The notes: generated by a model from the letters alone, not told the origin. Positions 34,218 to 43,678 are shown, numbered from the stretch's first letter. The stretch: DNA of 64,000 nt from Synechococcus sp. UW179A (GCF_900473965.1 NZ_UCNJ01000025.1:62001-126000); one strand, 5' to 3'. Program-made: numbers and translations.

Positions 34218-35273
34218 TCACCATTCGCAGTTGTCGCCGCTGTTACAGGGATAGATGCGATAGCCCTCGCCAATCAATTCCGGCGTGTCGCTGTTATTAA
34301 TCATCCATTTATCCAGTCGCAATGCATAGACTCCATTGCCTTCATCAAAGAGACCCGCGTAGTAAATCTCGATAAAAGGGGGCCAGCAGTCGTCTTTGCA
34401 GCCCGGCTCGTTGTCGGCATAACATTTCCACCCACTCGTAACTCCAAAAGTATCCATCGTTGGCGAGGTGAAATTAGTGTTAGGCATGCTTGAATCTGCC
34501 TCGCAAACCCATGGGTAAAGGGCGAAGTTGAAAGTCATAAGAACGCCTTTCACGTTGTCATATGGATTGACTTGGTGGATGTCTTGAATTTTTTGACAGA
34601 CACTCGAATTCCATTTGCGTTGGTTTTGTTTTGGTCCTGCTCCGCAAACAGAACCGTTGATAACTGTATTGCCATCGCTGTACCATCCTGCCCAATATCT
34701 TTGAACCCCAAAAGTTGTCCCAGAATTGGGATGCGTGAATGTGCAGTGATTACGCCCGTGGGGGCTGCTTGGGCCGCTGTTTTCACATTCGGGAGATGTC
34801 GGTGGCCCGTCGAAGCGTTCGATGTATTTGATATCACCTAAACAGTCGGGTTGAATTCCAGCTCCATCGCAATTATGAAAAACCCAGTAATCCTTGCGCC
34901 CTTCTTTTGGAAAGCTAGCCCATGTTCTGGCTCCCATGTTGTATTTAGCTCCATTAACAATATCGTAGGGATCGTTGTTGTCGCTTTTGCAGACTGGCGA
35001 TAAACCTTTGTCCCAGTTGAATTGATAGGGGCGATAATAAAAAGGGGTACAACTGATGTCTGAAGCACCTTCTCCTCCACCGCCGCAAAAGGTGTCTAGT
35101 TTTTTGATCGTTCCTCCTTCGTTTGCCCAGCACCATCCTTGGCCCAAGCCGCTAATCATCACTGGCTTGTCAGGTTGGTGTTGAAAACTCAACCGCTGCG
35201 GAATTGATTCGAGCGAAATAGGGGCAACTGCGGTCAAGCCTGATGACAATCCGGCGAGAAGATTGATTAACAC
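34218..35273 (-). CDS. Secreted cysteine-rich protein of unknown function
   Basis: The 351-residue product starts with a moderately hydrophobic segment (MLINLLAGLSSGLTAVAPIS) that looks like a signal sequence. Sixteen Cys residues spread through the chain, an even number that suggests disulfides. It is rich in Trp, Tyr, Asn and Gly (for example FYYRPYQFNWDKGL and RYWAGWYSDGNTV). No catalytic motif was recognised. Base composition is noticeably AT-richer than its flanks, a possible sign of transfer. It is divergent from the alkyltransferase-like gene. Confidence 0.75.
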   Translation of the reverse strand: MLINLLAGLSSGLTAVAPISLESIPQRLSFQHQPDKPVMISGLGQGWCWANEGGTIKKLDTFCGGGGEGASDISCTPFYYRPYQFNWDKGLSPVCKSDNNDPYDIVNGAKYNMGARTWASFPKEGRKDYWVFHNCDGAGIQPDCLGDIKYIERFDGPPTSPECENSGPSSPHGRNHCTFTHPNSGTTFGVQRYWAGWYSDGNTVINGSVCGAGPKQNQRKWNSSVCQKIQDIHQVNPYDNVKGVLMTFNFALYPWVCEADSSMPNTNFTSPTMDTFGVTSGWKCYADNEPGCKDDCWPPFIEIYYAGLFDEGNGVYALRLDKWMINNSDTPELIGEGYRIYPCNSGDNCEW

Positions 35274-35366
35274 GTTGCTTGAGTGAAATATCGCAATTGT
35301 GGCCAGCTAAGCCATTTTTAAGGGGTTTTAAGGATATTTAGTAATATCCAAGATCTCAACAGTGTG

Positions 35367-35729
35367 ATGAAAGGCACCGATTTTGATCAACGTGTCTACG
35401 CCATGGTTGGGCAGATTCCGCATGGATATCTCTCGACCTATGGCCAGGTTGCGGACCGGATTGGTGCCTATGGCTGTGCGCGACAAGTGGGTTGGGCTCT
35501 ACGTCGTTTGAGCCTGCCGACTCTCATTCCTTGGCAGCGTGTGGTCAATGCCCAGGGTCGTATCTCCATGAGCCTCAGTCGCGAGGGAACCGACTGGATG
35601 CAGCGGGACCTTTTGATCGCCGAGGGAATTCCTGTGGATCTAGAAGGCCGTTTGCCCCTCAAAAGGTTCCTGTGGTCACCTGATGAAAGGCAAATTTCCC
35701 AGATGAATCAGTTGCTCAGGGCGCTGTAG
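35367..35729 (+). CDS. Alkyltransferase-like protein (ATL)
   Basis: The 120-residue product starts at the ATG at 35367 (a GTG lies just before). It is an O6-alkylguanine-DNA alkyltransferase fold: YGQVADRIG, CARQVGWALRRL (helix-turn-helix and Arg finger) and LIPWQRVVNAQG, where the usual PCHR active site has Trp (residue 56) in place of Cys. ATL proteins bind O6-alkylguanine, flip the base and hand damage to nucleotide excision repair instead of repairing it directly. The stop overlaps the convergent cpcL by 22 bases. Confidence 0.92.
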   Translation: MKGTDFDQRVYAMVGQIPHGYLSTYGQVADRIGAYGCARQVGWALRRLSLPTLIPWQRVVNAQGRISMSLSREGTDWMQRDLLIAEGIPVDLEGRLPLKRFLWSPDERQISQMNQLLRAL

Positions 35730-36487
35730 GCCACCGTGACCACTAGACGTGTGACTTCGATGACGCCAGCGATGACGAACACCGTTGCCAGCCGAGTGGC
35801 CCAGCGGGGAGGCTGATTCCCCCTCCAGCTGCTGGAGGCCCGCATCCACTGGGCTGCGGCGGAGGCAGGAAAAGCGATCGTGCTGGCGCGTCCTGAAGCC
35901 AGTTGATTGCCCAGCCTGGAGCCTGTTCCGATCGCTTTGTCGCTGTAGGCGTACCCCAGAGACACCGCGGCAGTTCTGTTGAAGGCCGACTGAGCTGATC
36001 CAGGCTGGGATTGCCAGGAGCGCACGAATGGAACGCCATGCTCTCCGAAGGCTTGGCTGTATTCCTCTGAGTCAATCAGAGAATCCACGAGCGCATCGTG
36101 CCCTTGTGAAGCCTGAACCTGAATGCATTCGGACACTTCACTTTGATCGTGAGGCGGTCTGCCCAGGAGATGTTTGAAATCCAGTTCGATGGTTCGCTGT
36201 GGAGAGCAGGAGTCGTAAAAATTTTTCCGATAGAAGTCCGACTTGGCCAGACCGCGGATGAACTCCTGCACGGTGATGCGTCCATCACGCAATTCAGCTT
36301 CAAGTGAGATTGAGCGATCGCACTCCATGACATGTCCATTGCCATAGACATGCTTGTAGGCCTCTTGAATCGCTGTGTCGACATCGGCTGCTTCGGCAGA
36401 GCCTGCGAAGCCGGAACGCAGTTTTATGGGCTGCTTTGTTGCACGTTCACCGCCGAATTGTGTCGCGACAGAGGTGGACGAAAGCAT
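35708..36487 (-). CDS. cpcL: Phycobilisome rod linker, CpcL type (membrane-anchored)
   Basis: The ATG at 36487 gives 259 residues; an upstream TTG at 36517 is in frame. Residues about 30-180 form the Pfam00427 linker domain, with AIQEAYKHVYGNGHV and LRDGRITVQEFIRGLAKSDFY, FKHLLGRPPHDQSEV and LVDSLIDSEEYSQAFG. A linker region (about 180-225) is followed by a hydrophobic helix (ATVFVIAGVIEVTRLVVTV) near the C-terminus. This domain order defines CpcL (formerly CpcG2), which docks phycocyanin rods to the thylakoid membrane and photosystem I without an allophycocyanin core. Expression is probably monocistronic. Confidence 0.88.
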   Translation of the reverse strand: MLSSTSVATQFGGERATKQPIKLRSGFAGSAEAADVDTAIQEAYKHVYGNGHVMECDRSISLEAELRDGRITVQEFIRGLAKSDFYRKNFYDSCSPQRTIELDFKHLLGRPPHDQSEVSECIQVQASQGHDALVDSLIDSEEYSQAFGEHGVPFVRSWQSQPGSAQSAFNRTAAVSLGYAYSDKAIGTGSRLGNQLASGRASTIAFPASAAAQWMRASSSWRGNQPPRWATRLATVFVIAGVIEVTRLVVTVAYSALSN

Positions 36488-36792
36488 GGCAATTTTTGGA
36501 CTTGACCTTGGTATCAAAGAGAGTCTTGAGCTGAACTAAGATTGAATTGAGTGATTCTTATTTTTTCGCAAATAAACAAGATATTTATTCAGGTTAATCA
36601 GAGTTTTTGGTTAACTTGGATTTCATCCCTTAGTGATTTTGCGGATTTCTGATATAAGCGCTGATTTTTAATTTGTGGTTTTGGTGTTGTTGTCTTGGCG
36701 CCCTGTCAGGTCATGCCCTGTCCGGCTGCTGGCGTTTCAGTGAAGGTGCTGGCTTGCTGTTGGCAGATGATTGAAGCCAGCGAAGCCCCTCT
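36488..36792. other. AT-rich divergent promoter region of cpcL and rsmB
   Basis: About 300 bases, strongly AT-rich near 36540-36670. It separates two divergent genes and must hold their promoters. No terminator, repeat or convincing ORF was seen. Confidence 0.5.
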
Positions 36793-38136
36793 ATGGCTCA
36801 ACCTGCTGAATCCTCTTCCCGAGATGCTCTGCTCTCTCGCCGTGTCGCTTGGGATGTTCTTGAAGCGGTTGCTGCGGGGGCTTACGCGGATGTGGCTTTG
36901 GAGAGGGCTCTGCGCCGCCGGTCTCTGGCTCCTGTCGATCGCGGATTTGTCACGGAGCTGTCCTATGGGGCCATTCGCTGGCGTCAGTGGCTGGATGGCT
37001 GGCTGGATCGCTTGGGCAAAGTTCCAGCCCGTAAGCAACCTCCGCGTTTGCGCTGGCTCCTGCATATCGGCCTCTACCAGTTGCTGCGTATGGAACGCGT
37101 TCCTGCCTCGGCCGCAGTGAATACCACGGTGGAATTGGCCAAGCAGGGCAAGCTGGCGCGTTTGGCTCCGGTGGTGAATGGATTGTTGCGTTCTGCCTTG
37201 CGAGCTCGTGAGGCCGGTGAAGGGTTAGCTCTGCCCGAGGAGCCAGCGGCTGCTCTGGCCCAGGAGCATTCGCTGCCGCTATGGATCAGCCGTGGGTTGT
37301 TTCAGTGGTGTGGTTCGGAGCAGGCTGAGCGCGTTGCTAGGGCTTTCAATCAGGTGCCGACCCTTGATCTGCGCGTGAATCGCTTGCGTTCAACGCCTGA
37401 TCTGGCCGCAGCACTGTTCGCCGAACGCCACATTGCAACAGCTCCGATCGCAGGCTGCCCGGATGGGCTTCAAGTGCTGGAACCGTTCGGTGATCTGCGC
37501 CAGTGGCCCGGTTTCAGCGAAGGATATTGGTGTGTCCAGGATCGTGCGGCCCAGTGGGTGGCTCCGCTGCTGGACCCATGCCCTGGTCAGCGAGTGTTAG
37601 ACGCCTGTGCTGCCCCAGGAGGTAAAGCCACCCATCTGGCGGAGCTGATGGGTGATAGGGGAGAGATATGGGCAGTCGATCGTTCACCCGGTCGCTTGCA
37701 GCGGGTCGCCGCCAATGCCGCGCGACTGGGCTGCTGCAGCATCCATGCCCTGGCGTCTGATGCATCGCAGCTCGGGCAGGAGCGACCTGAGTGGAGGGGC
37801 CGATTTGACCGGATTCTTGTCGATGCACCCTGTTCGGGCCTGGGAACCTTGGCGCGTCATCCCGATGCTCGCTGGAGAATCACGGAGGAGTCGGTGGCTG
37901 AATTGCTGAAACTGCAGATCGACCTTCTCGATGGCCTCCGCTCTCTACTGGCCCCAGGCGGACGCCTGGTTTACGCGACCTGCACGATCCATCCTTCAGA
38001 AAACACTGAACAGATCCATGGCTGGCTGCAGGCCAATCCTGATCTCGTGCTCAATTCAGAGCAGCAACGCTGGCCTGATCCCAGTGGGGGGGATGGCTTT
38101 TATGCCGCAGTGATCACTGCACCGGCAGCGGCCTGA
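36793..38136 (+). CDS. rsmB: 16S rRNA m5C967 methyltransferase (RsmB/Sun)
   Basis: The 447-residue product has an N-terminal NusB-like RNA-binding domain (about 1-150), then a Rossmann methyltransferase with VLDACAAPGGKATHLAELMG (SAM site), ILVDAPCSGLGTLARHPDAR (motif IV Cys) and YATCTIHPSENTEQ (motif VI Cys, catalytic). It methylates C967 of 16S rRNA. The 3' end overlaps the convergent PBP gene by 23 bases. Confidence 0.96.
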   Translation: MAQPAESSSRDALLSRRVAWDVLEAVAAGAYADVALERALRRRSLAPVDRGFVTELSYGAIRWRQWLDGWLDRLGKVPARKQPPRLRWLLHIGLYQLLRMERVPASAAVNTTVELAKQGKLARLAPVVNGLLRSALRAREAGEGLALPEEPAAALAQEHSLPLWISRGLFQWCGSEQAERVARAFNQVPTLDLRVNRLRSTPDLAAALFAERHIATAPIAGCPDGLQVLEPFGDLRQWPGFSEGYWCVQDRAAQWVAPLLDPCPGQRVLDACAAPGGKATHLAELMGDRGEIWAVDRSPGRLQRVAANAARLGCCSIHALASDASQLGQERPEWRGRFDRILVDAPCSGLGTLARHPDARWRITEESVAELLKLQIDLLDGLRSLLAPGGRLVYATCTIHPSENTEQIHGWLQANPDLVLNSEQQRWPDPSGGDGFYAAVITAPAAA

Positions 38137-40123
38137 AGTTCTCATCAACCGGTGGACCGTCGTTTGGAGCGACATAGCGCCTGGGAGGTGCGGCTGGCGC
38201 GACTGGTGTCGGTTGTTCTCCGCTGCTGAAGGGTTGATCACCATTGCCACCGGATGCTGCGTCTCCAGATGGGGTGTTGCCCTTCTTCTTAGGCCCTTTG
38301 AATGGGCGGTTGAGCACCGGTTTAGGAGGAAAGTTTTGGACGTTGTAGCTGCCTTTGACCTGAGTCATGAATTGCTTCCAGGCCCAGGCCGCCTCGCCAC
38401 TGCTGCTTTTGGTTTCAGCATTGTTGTCGTAGCCGAACCAGACCGCGGTGGTGAGCTGGGGGATTGAGCCGATGAACCATAGGTCCCTGGCTCCTTCCGA
38501 GGTACCGGTTTTGCCCGCTACAGGGCGATCGTCGAGTCGGGCTGCGGCACCCGTTCCGCCTGTCACCACCCTTTGCAGCATCCAGTTCATGGCATCGGCT
38601 ACTTCGCTGTCGAGGGCTCGACTTCCCTTGTCACCATCGATACGCCGACTCCAGAGAACATTGCCTTCAGGACCGCGGATCTCTTCGAAGGCCATCGGCT
38701 TCACGTACACCCCACGATTGGCCACTGCGGCATAGGCCGCAGTCATGTCGAGCACGGTCTGCTCATAGGCACCGATCGCCATCGGGTAATACTTGCCAAG
38801 AGGGCGCTCGTTGCCGATGCCCAGCTTGTTCGCTGTGCTGATGATCGCGTCGAAGCCGACCTTGTCCTGCAGCTGCACGGCCACTGTGTTCAGCGAATTT
38901 TTGAGGGCGTCAGCGAGGGAAATATTGCCGAAGTATTTGTTCTTGAAATTCTTGGGGCAGTATCCAGACCAGCAGCGCGGAGCATCCACAAAGATGTCTT
39001 CGGGCTTCACGCCGGAACTGATGGCGGCGGCATAGGGAAACAGCTTGAAGGTGGATCCCGGCGAGCGCAGGCCCTGGGTTGCTCTGTTGAATTGACTGCT
39101 ACTGAAGTTTTTGCCTCCCACCATGACCCGCACCAGGCCCGTGCCTGGTTCCATTGACACGATCACCCCTTCAGTGTTGAACGGGGCAAACTTCCGGACC
39201 ACTTGCTGGGCTTTCTTCTGCCAATCGAGGTTGAGGCTGGTGCGGATCTTCAGGCCTCCCAGCTCGATCTGCTCGGGGGTTATCAGCTGCGGCAACTGCT
39301 GAGCAACCCAACTGGTGAAGTAAGGCGCTGAGCTGTTGAAATATTTGGGAATGGCTGGTTTGAGATCGAGTGGGCTGCTGCGTGCCTGCTCGGCTTCACT
39401 CGCAGTGATAAAGCCAGCCTGGCGCATCCGATTCAGCACAATGCTTCTCCGCTCCAGGGCCAGTTCCGGATTCACCAGGGGTGAATACACCGATGGAGCC
39501 GGAGGCAGTCCTGCAATCAGTGCGGCTTCCTGAAGATTGAGTTGATCCGGTGTCTTGGAGTAATACACCCAGGCGGCATCAGACAGCCCATAGGCGCTGG
39601 CCCCGAGATACACATAGTTCAGGTATTGCTCAAGAATCTGCTCTTTGCTGAGCTGGCGTTCGAGTTTGTAGGCCAGTGCAGCTTCCTTGAGCTTGCGCGT
39701 GATCGTGCGGTCCTGGCTGAGGAACACCGTTCGAGCCAGCTGCTGGGTGATCGTGCTGGCGCCTTCCCGAACGGCCCCCTGGCGCACGTTGCGCACCAGT
39801 GCCCGGCCGATTCCCCAGATATCAACGCCGTTGTGCTCATAAAAGCGCCGGTCTTCCGCTGCGATGAATGCCTGCTTCACGAGCAGAGGCATCTCACCTG
39901 GTTGGATCTTCTCGCGGGTTGCAGGCCCAAGTTTCTGGATCACCGCCCCATTGCTGGCCAGCAGGGTGATCGTGCCGGGTCTGTTGAAACGGCTGATGCC
40001 GCGTGCATCGGGGAGTGTGGCATCGAATGCCTTCACCACAGCAGATTGGGCCAGAGCCACACCACTGCCGATCACGAGGGCTGAACCGCCGATCAGGAAC
40101 CAATGACGACGGGTGCGAATCAC
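38114..40123 (-). CDS. Class A penicillin-binding protein
   Basis: The 669-residue product has an N-terminal anchor (WFLIGGSALVIGSGVALAQ) and then a family 51 glycosyltransferase domain (AEDRRFYEHNGVD, EGASTITQQLARTVFLS, KEQILEQYLNYVYLG). The transpeptidase has RSPGSTFKLFPYAAA (SxxK), a SLN motif and AGKTGTSEGARD (KTG). A Pro/Gly-rich C-terminal tail follows. It polymerises and cross-links peptidoglycan in the periplasm. ATGA overlaps join it to chlG upstream. Confidence 0.96.
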   Translation of the reverse strand: MIRTRRHWFLIGGSALVIGSGVALAQSAVVKAFDATLPDARGISRFNRPGTITLLASNGAVIQKLGPATREKIQPGEMPLLVKQAFIAAEDRRFYEHNGVDIWGIGRALVRNVRQGAVREGASTITQQLARTVFLSQDRTITRKLKEAALAYKLERQLSKEQILEQYLNYVYLGASAYGLSDAAWVYYSKTPDQLNLQEAALIAGLPPAPSVYSPLVNPELALERRSIVLNRMRQAGFITASEAEQARSSPLDLKPAIPKYFNSSAPYFTSWVAQQLPQLITPEQIELGGLKIRTSLNLDWQKKAQQVVRKFAPFNTEGVIVSMEPGTGLVRVMVGGKNFSSSQFNRATQGLRSPGSTFKLFPYAAAISSGVKPEDIFVDAPRCWSGYCPKNFKNKYFGNISLADALKNSLNTVAVQLQDKVGFDAIISTANKLGIGNERPLGKYYPMAIGAYEQTVLDMTAAYAAVANRGVYVKPMAFEEIRGPEGNVLWSRRIDGDKGSRALDSEVADAMNWMLQRVVTGGTGAAARLDDRPVAGKTGTSEGARDLWFIGSIPQLTTAVWFGYDNNAETKSSSGEAAWAWKQFMTQVKGSYNVQNFPPKPVLNRPFKGPKKKGNTPSGDAASGGNGDQPFSSGEQPTPVAPAAPPRRYVAPNDGPPVDENFRPLPVQ

Positions 40124-41073
40124 ATGACTTGGGTCAGAGGGCTGTGACCAATCGCTAAAGCGGTGACCAGCATTCCAAGCACCAGAAAGGGTTGTGCGCT
40201 TGCCTGGTACTTCACGTCGTAGGCCACGGGATCACGCAGCAGCCAGATGTCCTGGAAGGTGATCTGAGGCACGATCAGAAGCACGAGAAGAACGGCAGCG
40301 AAATGCTGCCCGATTGCGATCAGCACCGCAACCATCAGCAGCTGAAAAACATCGATCATTCCAGCGCTGATCCAACTTGCGGGGCCGATTCCGAATGCGA
40401 CCGGAAGTGACTGAAGCCCGAGGGCACGATCACCTTCAACACTCTTGAAGTCGTTGACGACGGCGATCCCAAGCCCAGCGAGGCTGTAGGCCAGGGTGAG
40501 CAGGGCGGTCGCCCAGGTGAGCTGACCGAAGAGTGCCTGACCTGCCCACCAGGGAAGGGCGATATAACTTGCGCCGAGGGCGTAGTTCCCCAGCCAGCCG
40601 TTCTGTTTGAGCTTGAGGGGAGGCGCCGAGTAGATGTAGCTAACCAAAGACCCGCCAACTGCCAGCAAGAACAGAACAGGGATTTCATGGTGAGCCCATT
40701 GGTCGAGCCCCCAGGCCACTGCTAGTCCGCTGAGCAGCAAGACCCAGATCTGCAGCCTCACCTGTCCGAGGGTGATCGCGCCGGAGGGGATCGGCCGGTA
40801 AGGCTCGTTGATCGCGTCGATTTCGCGGTCGTAGTAGTCGTTGATGGTCTGGGTGTAACCCGCCAGAAGTGGGCCACTCATCACCATGCAGATGATGGCG
40901 GCTAAGACGTGGTCAAACCGCCATTCGTAGCTCCCGCTTGCTGCTGCACCGCAGACAACACCCCAGATCAAGGGGATCCAGGTGACCGGTTTCATCAGCT
41001 GCAGACGCAGCTTCCAGATGTTGGTGGTGCCACTGGCACCTTTCATGCCGAGCAGCTGACGGGCGTCACTCAC
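40120..41073 (-). CDS. chlG: Chlorophyll synthase ChlG (UbiA prenyltransferase)
   Basis: The 317-residue product has about eight membrane helices and the Asp-rich motif NDYYDREIDAINEPYRPIPS, the ChlG version of the UbiA signature, plus a second Asp motif (VVNDFKSVEGDRALGLQ). It esterifies chlorophyllide a with phytyl or geranylgeranyl diphosphate at the thylakoid. Its stop overlaps the PBP start. Confidence 0.96.
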   Translation of the reverse strand: MSDARQLLGMKGASGTTNIWKLRLQLMKPVTWIPLIWGVVCGAAASGSYEWRFDHVLAAIICMVMSGPLLAGYTQTINDYYDREIDAINEPYRPIPSGAITLGQVRLQIWVLLLSGLAVAWGLDQWAHHEIPVLFLLAVGGSLVSYIYSAPPLKLKQNGWLGNYALGASYIALPWWAGQALFGQLTWATALLTLAYSLAGLGIAVVNDFKSVEGDRALGLQSLPVAFGIGPASWISAGMIDVFQLLMVAVLIAIGQHFAAVLLVLLIVPQITFQDIWLLRDPVAYDVKYQASAQPFLVLGMLVTALAIGHSPLTQVM

Positions 41074-41084
41074 GAAATAAGGCC

Positions 41085-41357
41085 TCAGGCTGCGACGATC
41101 TCGTCTTCAAAGAACCAGGAGCTGGATCCATCACTCAGCTCGACCACCACTCCAATACCTTTGCCGTCGACCGTGCGGAATTCAGTCACGGTGCCGAATG
41201 CATCACTTTTCAACAGGTCAACCATGTCCTGAGGAATGCGATCACGAACCCGGGTTACGCGAACTTTGCTTCCGACCTCAATGGACTCGAGTTTCGGGGT
41301 TGGAAGAGGTTCTGAGCCGGTTATTCGTTTGATCAGATTGAGAACATTTCCCAGCAT
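41085..41357 (-). CDS. Small SH3-like protein, DUF2862/PetP-like
   Basis: The ATG at 41357 gives 90 residues (MLGNVLNLIKRITGSE). The core IEVGSKVRVTRVRDRIPQDM and VDGKGIGVVVELSDGSSSWF and FEDEI fits the cyanobacterial DUF2862 SH3-like family, which includes PetP, a peripheral subunit associated with the cytochrome b6f complex in other cyanobacteria. The N-terminal extension of about 28 residues is longer than in PetP, so the functional assignment is inference. It lies just upstream of chlG on the same strand. Confidence 0.6.
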   Translation of the reverse strand: MLGNVLNLIKRITGSEPLPTPKLESIEVGSKVRVTRVRDRIPQDMVDLLKSDAFGTVTEFRTVDGKGIGVVVELSDGSSSWFFEDEIVAA

Positions 41358-41410
41358 GACCTGCAAGGCTTGGAAAGACGTTGCACCTTAACAGCCGTGT
41401 ATCGAATGCC

Positions 41411-42190
41411 ATGGTCGCCCTGCGCTTGATTCCCTGTCTTGATGTCGCCAAGGGGCGCGTGGTGAAGGGTGTGAATTTCGTGGGACTTCGCGATGCGGGA
41501 GATCCTGTTGAGTTGGCCTGCCGTTACAGCCAGGCCGGTGCGGATGAACTCGTGTTTTTGGATATCGCGGCGAGTCATGAGGGCCGAGCCACGTTGGTGG
41601 AAATGGTCCGTAGAACATCGGATCAGGTCACCATCCCCTTCACGGTTGGTGGTGGCATCGCCTCGGTGGAGGGCATCACCGAGCTACTGCGGGCCGGTGC
41701 TGACAAGGTCAGCCTCAACTCCTCAGCGGTGCGAAGGCCGGAGCTGGTTCAGGAGGGAGCGGACCGCTTCGGATGCCAGTGCATCGTGGTCGCCATCGAT
41801 GCTCGCCGCAGGGATGCAGGCGGATGGGATGTCTATGTCAAGGGTGGTCGAGAGAACACCGGTCTGGACGTGATTCGTTGGGCACGGCGGGTCGCAGAAC
41901 TCGGAGCCGGCGAAATCCTGCTCACTTCCATGGATGGGGATGGCACCCAAGCGGGGTATGACCTAGAGCTCACACGGGCTGTTGCACAGGCTGTGCCTGT
42001 GCCTGTGATCGCTTCCGGAGGCGCCGGTTGTCTTGACCACATCGCTGCGGCTCTCGACAACGGTCCAAGTGGAGGCCAGGCATCTGCTGCACTGCTGGCA
42101 TCCCTGCTGCATGACGGAATCCTCACCGTTGAGGCGATTAAGGCAGATTTGCTTAGCAGGAGCCTGATGATCCGGCCCTTAGAGGCTTGA
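41411..42190 (+). CDS. hisF: Imidazole glycerol phosphate synthase cyclase subunit HisF
   Basis: The 259-residue product from the ATG at 41411 is a TIM barrel: [18 protein letters not shown] (Asp11 acid/base), [30 protein letters not shown] (second catalytic Asp), [20 protein letters not shown] and PVIASGGAG. It makes imidazole glycerol phosphate and AICAR from PRFAR with ammonia from HisH. HisH is not adjacent. It leads a short operon with the next two genes. Confidence 0.97.
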   Translation: MVALRLIPCLDVAKGRVVKGVNFVGLRDAGDPVELACRYSQAGADELVFLDIAASHEGRATLVEMVRRTSDQVTIPFTVGGGIASVEGITELLRAGADKVSLNSSAVRRPELVQEGADRFGCQCIVVAIDARRRDAGGWDVYVKGGRENTGLDVIRWARRVAELGAGEILLTSMDGDGTQAGYDLELTRAVAQAVPVPVIASGGAGCLDHIAAALDNGPSGGQASAALLASLLHDGILTVEAIKADLLSRSLMIRPLEA

Positions 42191-42237
42191 CGTCTCTTAA
42201 TATGTAAAGAACTGTTCCGTACGGTTGTATCCCCTTA

Positions 42238-42495
42238 GTGCATCTCCTTCTTTCCACAATTGAGGCACTGAAGGTTTCTTCTGGTCAGCCATTAATACCT
42301 TCGGGCTGGGTGCTGCCTCTTGGCATCTTGCTGGTTGTGGTGGTGGTAGTCCTTGTGGGCTGGGCACTTCAGTTGATGCAATCCGCTATCGACCAGGGAG
42401 AGTTTTCGCTCATGCTGGCTGGCTGCATGGTGTGTTCAGCCGCAGTCGGACTTGCGACGGTGATGGTCATGACGCTCAGTGGCCTGCCGCTTTGA
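42238..42495 (+). CDS. Small two-helix membrane protein between hisF and menG
   Basis: The 85-residue product starts at a GTG at 42238. Helices are WVLPLGILLVVVVVVLVGW and MLAGCMVCSAAVGLATVMVM. No family recognised. Its stop shares bases with the TTG start of menG, so the two are translationally linked. Confidence 0.6.
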   Translation: MHLLLSTIEALKVSSGQPLIPSGWVLPLGILLVVVVVVLVGWALQLMQSAIDQGEFSLMLAGCMVCSAAVGLATVMVMTLSGLPL

Positions 42496-43193
42496 AACCC
42501 GGCGATGCTGAAGCTGTTGAACAATTGTTTAACGATGCTGCGCCCAGCTACGACAGGCTGAATGACTGGTTGAGTCTCGGGCTTCATCGTCAATGGAAGC
42601 GACAGATGGTGCTGCAGCTGTCACCGCAGCCAGGTGAGCAATGGCTGGATCTGTGTTGCGGAACGGGTGATCTGGCCCTCGCTCTCGCGCGCCGTTTGAG
42701 ACCTGGTGGGAGCGTGGTTGGTGTGGATGCGGCGGCTGAACCTCTGGTGATCGCGGCCCAGCGATCGGCACGGGAACCCTGGCTGCCGGTGCACTGGCAG
42801 CAGGGCGATGCTTTGAATCTGGAGCTGCCGGATGCCAGCGCTGATGGGGCCTTGATGGCCTATGGATTGCGAAATCTGGCTGATCCAGCGGCTGGCCTCA
42901 GGGAGCTGCGCCGGGTGTTGCGTGAGGGAGGCCGTGCCGGTCTGCTGGATTTCAATCGACTGCCGTCTGGCACTGCTGCGGCTGTGTTCCAACGGACGTA
43001 CCTGCGCAGGGTGGTGGTTCCTGTTGCGTCTCGGGCTGGCCTTGCTGAGCACTACGCCTATCTCGAAGAAAGCCTCAAGTGTTTTCCCGATGGACCCGCA
43101 CAGCAGCAGCTCGCTCTTGATGCCGGTTTCCGCGGAGCCTCTCATCGCCCCCTGGCCGCAGGCCTAATGGGTCTTCTTACGGTTTGGACCTGA
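42492..43193 (+). CDS. menG: Demethyl(phyllo)quinone methyltransferase MenG/UbiE
   Basis: The TTG at 42492, in the stop of the upstream gene, gives 233 residues, the normal family length; the frame upstream is open but has no better start. SAM-binding blocks are EQWLDLCCGTGDLALALARR and GSVVGVDAAAEPL, with DGALMAYGLRNLADPAAGL, the UbiE signature region. It methylates the demethylated naphthoquinone to phylloquinone, the photosystem I cofactor. Confidence 0.9.
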   Translation: MKPGDAEAVEQLFNDAAPSYDRLNDWLSLGLHRQWKRQMVLQLSPQPGEQWLDLCCGTGDLALALARRLRPGGSVVGVDAAAEPLVIAAQRSAREPWLPVHWQQGDALNLELPDASADGALMAYGLRNLADPAAGLRELRRVLREGGRAGLLDFNRLPSGTAAAVFQRTYLRRVVVPVASRAGLAEHYAYLEESLKCFPDGPAQQQLALDAGFRGASHRPLAAGLMGLLTVWT

Positions 43194-43277
43194 ACGGTTA
43201 CCCCCAGGGGCGCCTCGCTTGCGACAGGTGAGATCGATGAACTATGAAGGAATGATTAAGAAGCGGGGGAGAAACGC

Positions 43278-43625
43278 ATGGCCTTTCCGTTGCCGTCTCT
43301 GCTGTCCTCCATTGAGGATTTGTTGGATGAAGTCCAGTGGCTGGACGGGATGATCCTGGTCACCGACTCACAGAAGGCCACCTTCGTTTCGTTCTCTCAA
43401 GTGGATCCGGTTCTGCGCCGCCTGCGCTCTCGCCCTAGGGGTGCTGAGGTGGCCGAAAAGCTCTGCATGTCTCTGCTGGAGACCCACGGCAAAGGCGCCA
43501 GTAAACCTGTGCTGGTGTTTCAGGGTGATGGCAGTTTCTGGCTGGGCACCATGGGCCCGGGGCGCAGTCATCCCCATCGTCATCATGCGATCGCCCATCT
43601 GCGCCGCTGTCTTTCCTTGAGCTGA
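43278..43625 (+). CDS. Conserved-looking hypothetical protein
   Basis: The 115-residue soluble product ([20 protein letters not shown]) has a His-rich C-terminus ([15 protein letters not shown]). No family recognised. It lies between menG and glyQ on the same strand and codon use fits its neighbours. Confidence 0.65.
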   Translation: MAFPLPSLLSSIEDLLDEVQWLDGMILVTDSQKATFVSFSQVDPVLRRLRSRPRGAEVAEKLCMSLLETHGKGASKPVLVFQGDGSFWLGTMGPGRSHPHRHHAIAHLRRCLSLS

Positions 43626-43678
43626 GCTTCCCAGGCGGCTCTGACGCGAGAATGCATCGGATTGGCTCCAGCGCACGG

